Part shown: positions 1 through 8,125 of the stretch, one piece after another
Layout: every line of letters starts with the position of its first letter
Numbering within the stretch: the first letter of the stretch is position 1
Assembly: GCF_037026715.1 (NCBI RefSeq)
Contig: NZ_JBANCG010000004.1
Coordinates: forward strand, 124,001-188,000
DNA: 64,000 nucleotides
From: Breoghania sp037026715
Lineage (GTDB): Bacteria; Pseudomonadota; Alphaproteobacteria; Rhizobiales; Stappiaceae
Reading direction: 5' to 3'
Notes under the pieces: model-generated
Databases searched by the model: none
What the model was told of the DNA's origin: nothing
The model's input: the letters and a program-made list of their open reading frames with translations, nothing else
Translations under genes and position numbers: made by a program

Positions 1-43
1 GAGAAAGGACGCGCATCTCTGCGCACCCAACGGAAGGGCCCAA

Positions 44-736
44 ATGGTCACGCCACCAAGACAAGCCGCATCTACGCGGGACAGGTTGTTATTCTCGGCC
101 TGCCGGATATTTGCTTCGAAAGGCTATCGCGATACCACGGTCGCCGACATATGCGACACCGCCCAGGCCAACATCGCCTCGGTCAACTACCATTTCGGCA
201 ACAAGGAAAGTCTCTACCGGCAGGTTTTCCAGCGCCAGATCGATCTCTACGAACCGCCTCAGGTACCGCCCATGGACAAGGCGGGCGATGGCGAGAAGGT
301 CTTGAAGTCCTTCATCGTGGATCGGCTGGAATGGCTGGTGCAGGATGACCCGCTGGAACGGCTGATCCGGGCGGAGATGGTACAGCCCACCGGGCTCGTG
401 GACGATCTGCGGACCGCCGGGCTGGAAAAGACGCAGACCCACTTCCTTGAGGCCGTGCGCATGATCAGCGGCGATGTTCTGCCCGAGGCGACCGTGCGCC
501 TTTGCGTGACGAGCATCCTCAGCCAGTGCCGGGCCTTGATGGCGCTGAGCCAGCTCGGCTTCTACCCCTCCTCCAATCCCACCGACGCCGAGATCGAAGC
601 CTTTGCCAATCACGTCGCGGTTTTTTCCGTGGCGGGGATCAAGGCGCTGGCGGAACCCGGCAAGGCCGCGACGGCACATCTTGTCCGTCAGAAAGCCACG
701 TCTCAATCGAGCGAACCGCTTCCGCAGCACTCGTGA
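44..736 (+). CDS. TetR/AcrR-family transcriptional regulator
   Basis: One-component repressor of 230 aa. The N-terminal helix-turn-helix is clear at about residues 10-57, with the family's recognition-helix signature NIASVNYHFGNKESLY. The C-terminal two thirds should be the ligand/dimer domain and resembles the CerR-type C-terminal domain (DUF1956); that subtype call is inference. The start is supported by GGAAGGG five bases upstream. The gene converges on cobK, and the two 3' ends overlap by 98 bp. No target gene is visible in the window, because its divergent or downstream partner would lie left of the edge. Confidence 0.85.
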   Translation: MVTPPRQAASTRDRLLFSACRIFASKGYRDTTVADICDTAQANIASVNYHFGNKESLYRQVFQRQIDLYEPPQVPPMDKAGDGEKVLKSFIVDRLEWLVQDDPLERLIRAEMVQPTGLVDDLRTAGLEKTQTHFLEAVRMISGDVLPEATVRLCVTSILSQCRALMALSQLGFYPSSNPTDAEIEAFANHVAVFSVAGIKALAEPGKAATAHLVRQKATSQSSEPLPQHS

Positions 737-1460
737 CCGTCTGGCCGGCGGAGACCCCGCCGGCCGCGCGATCGGACACCGGCGGACGCTCCACCATGAA
801 CACCGGCAGACCGAGGCCGCGGGCAGCGTCCAGTTTGGCGCGTCCGGCATCCCCGCCGCTGTTCTTGGCCACCATGTGCGTGATCGCATGGCGGCGCAGC
901 AACCGGGTTTCGGCCTCCACATCGGCGCCCGGCCGGCCCAGCACGATCTCGCCCGGCGGACGCGCGGCATCGGGAGCCGGCGGATCGATCATCCGCATGA
1001 CGAAACGCACGTCACGGCGATGGGCAAAGACGCCGATCTCCTGACGCCCGATCCCCAGAAACACGGACGCCCCCGCCGGCAGTCGGCCCGCCGCGTCCTC
1101 AAGCGACACCACCCGACGCCAGTCATCGCCCGGCCCTGGCTGCCAGGCGGGGCGTTCCAGACGAAGATATCGCGTCGCCGTCTCGCGGCAGGCAGCAACC
1201 GCGTTGGCGGATATGCGGGCCGCGAAAGGGTGGCTCGCGTCGATCACCGCATCGATCCCGTGCTCGCGCAGGAACGCCGCAAGCCCCGACGCCCCGCCAA
1301 AGCCGCCGCTGCGCGTCTTGACGGCGAGCGGCAGGGGACGCGTCGTCACCCCGGCAAGCGAGGCGATCACGCGCAGGCGGGCATCGGGGGCAAGCAGGCC
1401 CGCGAGTTCGCGCGCCTCCGTCGTGCCGGCGAGCAGGAGGATGGTGAAGGACCTATCCAT
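639..1460 (-). CDS. cobK: precorrin-6A / cobalt-precorrin-6A reductase
   Basis: Reduces the corrin precursor ring at the (cobalt-)precorrin-6A step using a nicotinamide cofactor. The protein begins MDRSFTILLLAGTTEAREL, the CobK/CbiJ N-terminal nucleotide-binding signature, and continues with the family motifs DASHPFAARISANA and AKNSGG. I chose the ATG at 1460 rather than the upstream in-frame ATG because the family starts directly before the ILLLAGT strand. This start overlaps the cbiD stop by 8 bp, so the two are probably translationally coupled. Length is 273 aa, slightly long for the family. The extra C-terminal tail (about 25 aa) lies in the segment antisense to the TetR gene. Confidence 0.9.
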   Translation of the reverse strand: MDRSFTILLLAGTTEARELAGLLAPDARLRVIASLAGVTTRPLPLAVKTRSGGFGGASGLAAFLREHGIDAVIDASHPFAARISANAVAACRETATRYLRLERPAWQPGPGDDWRRVVSLEDAAGRLPAGASVFLGIGRQEIGVFAHRRDVRFVMRMIDPPAPDAARPPGEIVLGRPGADVEAETRLLRRHAITHMVAKNSGGDAGRAKLDAARGLGLPVFMVERPPVSDRAAGGVSAGQTVTSAAEAVRSIETWLSDGQDVPSRPCRVPPAP

Positions 1461-2601
1461 GTGGCCCCTCTGCGGCGGCACTTTCGGGTCCGCCGGCCTG
1501 CGCAATGACCGCACCGTCGCGATCGACGACCACCACATCGGCCAGAACCGGCGCGCCAGCAAGCGTCTCGCGCACGCTCGAAAGCGCCCGCTCCGCGATC
1601 AGTCTCGCGAGCGGGAACCCCGCTGTGGCGGCCTCGTCGAAGACCTGCTTGGCGGTATTCGCGCCGCGCGCGGAGGCGACGAGGCCGGCAGGTGCATCTG
1701 CCTCCTCCAGCACGCCGGAAAGCCAGCCGAAATCGACGCTGCCGCGCCCTGAGTGAAGATCGAGCAGCCCCTGGGCGAGCTTCACCATCTTGCCCGGCCC
1801 GCCGCCGATGGTGAGCCGGGCGACGGGATGCTGGCGCACGTACTTGATCACGCCGCCGGCGAAATCGCCCATGTCGAGCATCGCCCGTTCCGGCAGCCCG
1901 TGCAGCGCACGAACGGCGGCCTCGGAGGTGGAGCCGGTGCAGCCGGCCAGATGGGCAAGTCCGGCGGCGCGCGCGACATCGATGCCGCGATGGATGGACG
2001 CAATCCAGGCCGCGCACGAGAACGGGCGCACGATGCCCGTCGTTCCCAGAACCGAGAGCCCGCCGAGAATGCCGAGGCGCGGGTTCGCCGTGCGTTTTGC
2101 GAGTTCTTCCCCGCCTGCGATGGAAACCTCGATCTCCACGTCGCCGGAAGCGCCCCACACCGCCGCGACCTCGGCGATCGCCTCGCACATCATGCGGCGG
2201 GGGACGGGATTGATCGCCGGTTCGCCCGGCGCAAGCGGCAGGCCGGGCAATGTCACCGTGCCGACGCCCTCCCCGGCCTTGAAACGGACGCCGGAGCCGA
2301 CCGGCAGGGCCGCGACCCGCGCGGAGATGAGTGCGCCGTGGGTGACATCGGGATCATCGCCCGCGTCCTTGACGATGGCCGCCTCGCACCAACCCTCGCC
2401 GCGCCGCTCGCGCGCCAGCGCAAAGCGCGGCGCCTCGCCCTTCGGCAGGCGGATTTCGACCGGATCGGGAAAACCTCCGCCGAGCAGCGCCTGATAGGCG
2501 GCCTTGGCCGCGGCGGTGGCGCAGGCCCCCGTCGTCCATCCTCTTCTCAGAGGGCCCCGTCTGAGCGCATGCTCCCTGTTGCTGGCCGGCGTCTGCGTCA
2601 T
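1453..2601 (-). CDS. cbiD: cobalt-precorrin-5B C1-methyltransferase CbiD
   Basis: SAM-dependent methylation of C-1 of the corrin precursor in the early-cobalt-insertion pathway. The aerobic route uses the unrelated CobF for this step. The 382-aa protein has the CbiD N-terminal signature GWTTGACATAAAKAA at about residues 21-35 and a C-terminal glycine-rich stretch (TIGGGPGKMVKLAQG). It is first in a two-gene minus-strand unit with cobK. A 125-bp intergenic separates it from divergent cobA; I see no convincing riboswitch there. Presence of cbiD rather than cobF is one of the main arguments that the organism makes B12 by the oxygen-independent chemistry. Confidence 0.93.
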   Translation of the reverse strand: MTQTPASNREHALRRGPLRRGWTTGACATAAAKAAYQALLGGGFPDPVEIRLPKGEAPRFALARERRGEGWCEAAIVKDAGDDPDVTHGALISARVAALPVGSGVRFKAGEGVGTVTLPGLPLAPGEPAINPVPRRMMCEAIAEVAAVWGASGDVEIEVSIAGGEELAKRTANPRLGILGGLSVLGTTGIVRPFSCAAWIASIHRGIDVARAAGLAHLAGCTGSTSEAAVRALHGLPERAMLDMGDFAGGVIKYVRQHPVARLTIGGGPGKMVKLAQGLLDLHSGRGSVDFGWLSGVLEEADAPAGLVASARGANTAKQVFDEAATAGFPLARLIAERALSSVRETLAGAPVLADVVVVDRDGAVIAQAGGPESAAAEGPHG

Positions 2602-2726
2602 GGCGGCGGAGTATAGGTGCGGCGAGCCCCCAAGACGAGCGCCGCATTCGTCCGTTCACCGCGTTTCACGGTGCACGGGCACCCCGGATGCCTTGCACGG
2701 CGGCACGGAAACGGTAAAACCGGATC

Positions 2727-3602
2727 ATGGTGCATTCTCTCAATCTCAACGGCGGACCGGAGGGGGACGGCTTCCTTCCGCGATTTGAGCCCGGCTGGGT
2801 CTGGCTGGCGGGGGCGGGCCCCGGCGATCCGGGGCTCGTCACGCTGCACACGCTCAACGGCCTGAAGCAGGCGGATGTGGTCGTCTACGACGCGCTCGTC
2901 GACAAGCGGATCCTCGGCTGGATGCGGCCGGGCGCGGACGCCGATTACGCCGGCAAGCGCGGCGGCAAGCCCTCGCCGAAGCAGCGCGACATTTCGCTGA
3001 AGCTGATCGAGCTGGCGCGGGCCGGCAAGCGCGTGCTGCGGCTCAAGGGGGGCGACCCGTTCGTTTTCGGGCGCGGCGGCGAGGAAGCGCTGGCGCTGGT
3101 GGAGGCGGGCGTGCCGTTCCGGGTGATCCCGGGGGTGACGGCGGGGATCGGTGGGCTCGCCTATGCCGGCATACCGCTCACCCATCGCGACGTGAACCAG
3201 GCCGTGACCCTGCTGACCGGCCACGATCAGAGCGGCCTGACGCCCGATGCCTTCGACTGGCACGCCATCGCCCGCGGCGCGCCGGTCATCGTCATGTACA
3301 TGGCGATGAAGCATCTGGCGGCGATCTGCGGCAAGCTCATCGAAGGCGGGCGGAGCGCCGGCGAACCCGTGGCGATCGTCACCCGCGCCTCGCTCGACGG
3401 GCAGCGGGTTCTGGAGACGACATTGGCGCGCGCGGCTGACGACGCCGCGCAGGCGGGCATGGAGCCGCCGGCGGTCGTGTGCGTCGGCGACGTGGTGCGG
3501 CTTCGCGCGGGCCTCGACTGGCTCGGCGCGCTGGGCGGGCGCGAACTCGTCAGCGATCCGCTCGGCCTCGGGACGCGCGGCGGGCAATCGGAAACAGGAT
3601 GA
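2727..3602 (+). CDS. cobA: uroporphyrinogen-III C-methyltransferase
   Basis: Methylates uroporphyrinogen III at C-2 and C-7 with SAM to give precorrin-2, the branch point from heme to siroheme and cobalamin. The 291-aa protein is a single-domain SUMT with no fused CysG-type dehydrogenase domain. Family motifs are GAGPGDPGLVT (residues 29-39), the DALVD strand, and RLKGGDPFVFGRGGEE (about 105-120). Since no precorrin-2 dehydrogenase is encoded here, the oxidation to sirohydrochlorin that CbiX requires must come from elsewhere. The stop overlaps the cobB start (ATGA), so the two genes are translationally coupled. Confidence 0.95.
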   Translation: MVHSLNLNGGPEGDGFLPRFEPGWVWLAGAGPGDPGLVTLHTLNGLKQADVVVYDALVDKRILGWMRPGADADYAGKRGGKPSPKQRDISLKLIELARAGKRVLRLKGGDPFVFGRGGEEALALVEAGVPFRVIPGVTAGIGGLAYAGIPLTHRDVNQAVTLLTGHDQSGLTPDAFDWHAIARGAPVIVMYMAMKHLAAICGKLIEGGRSAGEPVAIVTRASLDGQRVLETTLARAADDAAQAGMEPPAVVCVGDVVRLRAGLDWLGALGGRELVSDPLGLGTRGGQSETG

Positions 3603-4945
3603 GCAGCGCCACGCGCAGAAGCGCGGTTTCCGGTGCGCCCGGCCTCCTTCTGGCCGCGCCGCAATCGGGGTCGGGCAAGACCGTCCTCACGCTCGCGCTT
3701 CTCAGGGCGCTTGCGCGGCGTGGGCTCTGTGTGGCCTCCGCCAAGGTGGGCCCGGACTATATCGATCCGAAATTCCACGAGGCGGCCAGCGGCCTCCCCT
3801 GCCCCAATCTCGACCCCTGGGCCATGCGGCCGGCGCTGCTGCGCGACCTCGCCAGCCGGCAGGCGGCGAAGGCCGATATCCTCATCGTCGAAGGCGTGAT
3901 GGGGCTTTATGACGGGGCGGCCGACGGCACCGGCTCGACGGCCGATCTCGCCGCGCTTCTGGGCTTGCCGGTGATCCTGATCGTGGACGCCGCCCGGCAG
4001 GCGCAATCGGTCGCCGCCCTGGTGCGCGGGTTTCGCGATCACGGGCATGAGCCCGACCGGGAGCCGGTCCGCGTGGCCGGCGTGATCCTCAATCGCGTCG
4101 GCAGCGAGCGCCATGCCGGGATGCTGAAGGCGAGCCTTGAGACGATCGCGATGCCGGTGCTGGGCGCCGTGCCACGCGCCGCCGACCTCGCCCTGCCCGA
4201 ACGCCATCTGGGCCTCGTTCAGGCGGGCGAGCATGCCGATCTCGACGCCTTTCTGGAGCGCGCGGCCGATATCGTCGCAAACGCCGTCGATCTTGATGCG
4301 CTGGCCCGGCTTGCCGCCCCGCTGGCGCTGCCGGGCGACCACATCGCACCGACGCGGCTCGCCCCGCTCGGCCAGCGAATCGCCGTCGCCCGCGACGAGG
4401 CCTTCGCCTTCGCCTACCCGCACCTGCTGGAAGGCTGGCGCGAACAGGGGGCGGAACTTTCGTTCTTCTCGCCGCTCGCCGACGAGGGGCCGGCGCGGGA
4501 GGCCGATGCGGTCTATCTGCCCGGCGGTTATCCTGAACTTCATGCCGGGCTGCTGGCGCACAACGAGGGTTTTCTCGCCGGGCTCAAAAGCGCCGCGGAC
4601 CGCCGTGCGCTCGTCTACGGCGAATGCGGCGGCTACATGGTGCTGGGCGAGGCGCTCACGGATGCACAAGGCACCATCCATCGCATGGCGGGACTTTTGC
4701 CGCTGGAGACGAGTTTCGAGAGGCCGAAGCTACACCTCGGCTACCGCAGGCTGACGCCCTGCCGGAGCCTGCCGTGGGCCGGCGCCCTCACCGCGCACGA
4801 GTTCCATTATGCCAGCGTTTTGCGGACCGGGGATGCACCGGCCCTTTTCGAAGCCTGCGATGCGGAGGGAACGCGACGCCCCACGATGGGTTTAGTGAGG
4901 GGCGTGGTCATGGGGTCCTTTGCTCACGTCATCGACGGAACATGA
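3599..4945 (+). CDS. cobB: cobyrinate a,c-diamide synthase
   Basis: ATP- and glutamine-dependent amidation of the a and c acetate side chains (CobB/CbiA family). The 448-aa protein has an N-terminal dethiobiotin-synthetase-like domain with the P-loop APQSGSGKT near residues 20-28, and a C-terminal class I glutamine amidotransferase domain with its nucleophile Cys343 in GECGGYM. The start at 3599 forms an ATGA overlap with cobA; the longer upstream reading frame lacks family similarity. In the early-cobalt route the substrate would be cobyrinic acid (CbiA activity), which the neighbouring CbiX and CbiD favour over hydrogenobyrinic acid. Confidence 0.94.
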   Translation: MSSATRRSAVSGAPGLLLAAPQSGSGKTVLTLALLRALARRGLCVASAKVGPDYIDPKFHEAASGLPCPNLDPWAMRPALLRDLASRQAAKADILIVEGVMGLYDGAADGTGSTADLAALLGLPVILIVDAARQAQSVAALVRGFRDHGHEPDREPVRVAGVILNRVGSERHAGMLKASLETIAMPVLGAVPRAADLALPERHLGLVQAGEHADLDAFLERAADIVANAVDLDALARLAAPLALPGDHIAPTRLAPLGQRIAVARDEAFAFAYPHLLEGWREQGAELSFFSPLADEGPAREADAVYLPGGYPELHAGLLAHNEGFLAGLKSAADRRALVYGECGGYMVLGEALTDAQGTIHRMAGLLPLETSFERPKLHLGYRRLTPCRSLPWAGALTAHEFHYASVLRTGDAPALFEACDAEGTRRPTMGLVRGVVMGSFAHVIDGT

Positions 4946-5077
4946 CTCTCCGCAGCTCACGCATTCATAACGTCACCCTCCCGCAAGCTTTTCCCCTGAC
5001 AACGCTGAACGCCCCGTTCACCCGGCATTCAAACGGCCGAAGCGATGGTGGGCAACAAAACAACCGGAGCAAGAAAG

Positions 5078-5530
5078 ATGAAGACCTTCAAAGCCATTCT
5101 GGCCGCCGCCGTCATCGGGCTGAGCGCGACCGTCGCCGCCGGCCCCGTGCTCGCCGGCCCCCAGCCGATCGAGCTTCACAAGCACCAGTACAAGGGCGAA
5201 GGCCCGGCGATCCAGAAGAAGAAGCCGTCAAAGCATCGTACGGAGAAGAAGAAGCGTCAGTCCAAAAAAACCTACGATTCCTACAAGAGCTACCAGAACT
5301 ACAAGAAGCATCCTTCCCAGGTGAAGAAGACATATCCCAAACGCCGTGACGACTGGATGCGTCGCGGCGGGCACATGCCGCGCACCTATCGCAACCGCCC
5401 GGTCGATTACCGCCAGCACCATCTGCGGAAGCCGCCGGCCGGCTATCACTGGGTCCGCCACGACGACAAGTACGTGCTCGTGGCGATCACGTCGGGGATC
5501 ATTTCCTCGATCATCAACGCAACGCGCTGA
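5078..5530 (+). CDS. RcnB-like periplasmic protein
   Basis: Small secreted protein of 150 aa. The signal peptide is clear (MKTFKAIL, hydrophobic Ala-rich core, ending near PVLAG at 27). Residues about 45-90 form a very basic Lys/Tyr/Ser-rich segment with KKKxSKH and repeated YKxYxxY patterns. The C-terminal part, about 100-148 (RPVDYRQHHLRKPPAGYHWV and a hydrophobic VAITSGIISSII), fits the RcnB/DUF1236-like module known from periplasmic nickel/cobalt homeostasis in Enterobacteria. The start at 5078 is chosen for the signal peptide and the upstream GGAGCAAGAAAG. Location within a cobalamin locus hints at cobalt handling, but that is inference. A strong hairpin terminator follows. Confidence 0.72.
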   Translation: MKTFKAILAAAVIGLSATVAAGPVLAGPQPIELHKHQYKGEGPAIQKKKPSKHRTEKKKRQSKKTYDSYKSYQNYKKHPSQVKKTYPKRRDDWMRRGGHMPRTYRNRPVDYRQHHLRKPPAGYHWVRHDDKYVLVAITSGIISSIINATR

Positions 5531-5557
5531 AGCAACGTTTCCCGACCGACGACCGCG

Positions 5558-5587
5558 CGCCCGCCATTTGCCGATGGCGGGCGTTTT
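5558..5587 (+). terminator. Rho-independent terminator
   Basis: Perfect 10-bp stem CGCCCGCCAT / ATGGCGGGCG with a 6-nt loop, followed by TTTT. It lies 27 bp after the RcnB-like gene and separates it from the radical SAM gene. Confidence 0.85.
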
Positions 5588-5731
5588 CGCGAAATACGCG
5601 TATGCCCTAACGTGATTACCACTTTCACCGCGCCGGCAAGTCCTCTACCCTCCGAGGCCATTCCGTAAGCCCAGAGCATCCCGCGCTCCAGTGAGCGCAT
5701 AAGAGTTGCTCCAGCGGAGAGGAGACCCGGT

Positions 5732-7333
5732 TTGACGACAGACCAGTGCAACGTGCTTCTGATCCAGCCTCGCTTCACTGTCGGGTCCTTCTGGAACTAT
5801 CAGGACACGTGCAAGATCGTCGGTGCCAAGTATCCGGCCCCGCCGCTCGGCCTCATCACGGTCGCGGCGATGCTCCCTGCAAACTGGACCATACGGCTCG
5901 TCGACTGGAACACGCAGGCGCTTGAGGACGCCGACATCGACTGGGCGGACCTGATCCTGACCGGCGGCATGCTCCCCCAGCAGCCCTCCACGCTCGAAAT
6001 CATCGACCGTTGCCAGGCGCGCGGCATTCCCGTCGCCATCGGCGGACCGGACGTCACGACGAGCCCCGATCTCTACGAGCACGCGGATTTCCGCGTGATC
6101 GGCGAGGCGGAGGGCATCATCGGCGATTTCATCGACGCATGGCGGCGCGGCGACCGCTCGGGGCTGTTCACCGCGGAGAAATTCAAGGCGGACGTGACGA
6201 CGACGCCGATCCCCCGCTTCGACCTGCTGAATTTCAAGGACTACACACAGATCTGCGTGCAGTTCTCGCGCGGCTGTCCGTTCACCTGCGAGTTCTGCGA
6301 CATCATCGAGATCTACGGCCGGGTGCCGCGCGCCAAGACGAACGACCAGATGCTGGCGGAGCTTCAGGCGCTCTACGAACTGGGCTATCGCGGCAACGTC
6401 GATTTCGTCGACGACAACCTGATCGGCAACAAAAGGGCAGTGAAGGCCTTCCTGCCGGAGCTGATCCGCTGGCAGAAGGAGCGGCATTACCCGTTCCAGC
6501 TCTCCACCGAGGCCTCGCTGAACCTCGCCGACGATCCGGTCCTCCTCAATCTGATGCGGGATACCGGCTTCTTCACCGTGTTCATCGGCATCGAGAGCCC
6601 CGATCCGGACGTTCTCGTCGCCACACGGAAGAAACAGAACACCCGGCGCGACATCGCCGCCAGCGTGAACAAGATCTACGAGGCGGGCATCTTCGTGCTG
6701 GCCGGTTTCATCGTCGGCTTCGACGAGGAGAAGGCGAGCGTGGCCGAACCGATCTGCGACCTGATCGAGGAGGCGGCGATCCCCGTCGCCATGGCGGGCC
6801 TGCTGTTCGCCCTGCCCGACACGCAACTCACCCGCAGGCTCGAACGCGAAGGGCGGCTGCACCCCGGCCACGACCATTCAGACGGCGATCTCGGCGACCA
6901 GTGCACCTCGGGCCTCAACTTCGACACGCTGCGCCCGCGCGCGGAGATCCTGGCGGACTACCGCCGCATCGTCGATCACATCTACCGGCCGGAAAACTAT
7001 CTGGCCCGGGTGCGCAAGGTGGTCGACCGGCTCGACATGTCGGGCCCGAACGGCGACCTGACGCGGGCACGGTTGAAGAAGGACATCGCCGAGTTCTTCC
7101 GCATCACCTGGGCGCTGACGGTGCGCCGGCCGGAACATCGCCGCGCCTACCTGTCGCTTCTGGGCTACTGCATCCGGAACAACCCGCGCGCGCTCAACGC
7201 GGCGCTGATCCTTTATGCGCTGTTCGTCCACCTAGGCCCCTTCTCGCGCTATGTCGTGGGCGAGATCGACCGGCAAATCGAGGCGGTGGAGACGGGAGAG
7301 TGGCAGCGGCCGGTTCTGGAAGCCGCACAGTAG
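5732..7333 (+). CDS. B12-binding-domain radical SAM protein (DUF4070 type)
   Basis: Class B-like radical SAM enzyme, 533 aa. The N-terminal cobalamin-binding Rossmann domain spans about 1-150. The radical SAM core carries the [4Fe-4S] motif CPFTCEFC (Cys182, Cys186, Cys189), and the C-terminal part resembles DUF4070. The start is a TTG preceded by GGAGAGGAGAC; no better in-frame ATG precedes the first domain strand. Family members act on lipids, hopanoids or small molecules, but the substrate here cannot be read from the sequence. The B12-binding domain fits its place between two cobalamin gene blocks. It ends 10 bp from the convergent cobM stop. Confidence 0.85.
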   Translation: MTTDQCNVLLIQPRFTVGSFWNYQDTCKIVGAKYPAPPLGLITVAAMLPANWTIRLVDWNTQALEDADIDWADLILTGGMLPQQPSTLEIIDRCQARGIPVAIGGPDVTTSPDLYEHADFRVIGEAEGIIGDFIDAWRRGDRSGLFTAEKFKADVTTTPIPRFDLLNFKDYTQICVQFSRGCPFTCEFCDIIEIYGRVPRAKTNDQMLAELQALYELGYRGNVDFVDDNLIGNKRAVKAFLPELIRWQKERHYPFQLSTEASLNLADDPVLLNLMRDTGFFTVFIGIESPDPDVLVATRKKQNTRRDIAASVNKIYEAGIFVLAGFIVGFDEEKASVAEPICDLIEEAAIPVAMAGLLFALPDTQLTRRLEREGRLHPGHDHSDGDLGDQCTSGLNFDTLRPRAEILADYRRIVDHIYRPENYLARVRKVVDRLDMSGPNGDLTRARLKKDIAEFFRITWALTVRRPEHRRAYLSLLGYCIRNNPRALNAALILYALFVHLGPFSRYVVGEIDRQIEAVETGEWQRPVLEAAQ

Positions 7334-7343
7334 GCGCGGCTGT

Positions 7344-8120
7344 TCAGGCCGTCTTCTTCCGCTTCGGCCGCAGCACGTGCACGTGGTCGGCATCGTAAAG
7401 CGCGCTGTCGCGGAAATCCGCGTTGCGGGCGGCAAGCGCCCGGCCGACGAAGATCAGCGCCGTGCGTGTGATCTTGGATACGCGCACCTTTTCGCGGATA
7501 TCACCGAGCGTGCCGTGCAGGAAGGCCTGATCCGGCCAGCCGACCCGGTAGGCGACGACGACGGGACAATCGGCGCCGTAAAGCGGAACGAGCTGACGCT
7601 CGATCTCGCGCAGGTTCCTGACCGAAAGATGGATCGCCAGCGTCGCACCCGACTTGCCGAGCGTCTCCAGATCCTCGCCTTCCGGCATGGAAGAGGATTT
7701 CATCGCCGTGCGCGTCACGATGACGGTCTGCGCCACTTCCGGAATGGTGAGTTCGGTCTTGAGCGCGGCGGCGGCGGCGGCGAAAGCCGGCACGCCGGGC
7801 GTCACCTCATACGGAATGCCCGCCGCGTCGAGCCGGCGCATCTGTTCGGCGATGGCGCCGTAGATGGAAGGGTCGCCGGAATGGACGCGGGCGACGTCCT
7901 TGCCGTCTGCATGCGCCGCCTCGATCTCGGCCACGATCTCGTCGAGCGTCATCGACGCGGTATCGAGAACGCGCGCGCCCTCGGGGACTTCCGCGACGAT
8001 GGCCTCCGGCACCAGCGAACCGGCATAAAGGCAGACCGGGCAGGCGCGGATCAGCTTCAGCCCGCGCACGGTGATGAGATCGGGATCGCCGGGCCCGGCG
8101 CCGATGAAATGGACGGTCAT
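7344..8120 (-). CDS. cobM: (cobalt-)precorrin-4 C11-methyltransferase
   Basis: Transfers a SAM methyl group to C-11 of the ring (CobM/CbiF). The 258-aa protein has the N-terminal tetrapyrrole-methylase motif HFIGAGPGDPDLIT, the YAGSLVP segment, HSGDPSIYGAI and the TPGVPAFAAAAA loop typical of the family. It is the last gene of the cbiX operon, 5 bp after the cbiG-cobJ stop, and its short C-terminus ends in a basic tail. In this gene context the likely substrate is cobalt-precorrin-4, i.e. the CbiF reaction. Confidence 0.94.
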   Translation of the reverse strand: MTVHFIGAGPGDPDLITVRGLKLIRACPVCLYAGSLVPEAIVAEVPEGARVLDTASMTLDEIVAEIEAAHADGKDVARVHSGDPSIYGAIAEQMRRLDAAGIPYEVTPGVPAFAAAAAALKTELTIPEVAQTVIVTRTAMKSSSMPEGEDLETLGKSGATLAIHLSVRNLREIERQLVPLYGADCPVVVAYRVGWPDQAFLHGTLGDIREKVRVSKITRTALIFVGRALAARNADFRDSALYDADHVHVLRPKRKKTA

Positions 8121-8125
8121 GAGGG

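Noticed and set aside
2602..2726. Possible riboswitch between divergent cbiD and cobA
   Set aside because: None of the conserved cobalamin-element blocks are present in either orientation.
3227..4681. Long open frame on the minus strand across cobA and cobB
   Set aside because: It is the antisense shadow of two clear cobalamin genes; its His/Arg/Gly-rich composition is typical of frame-shifted GC-rich DNA.
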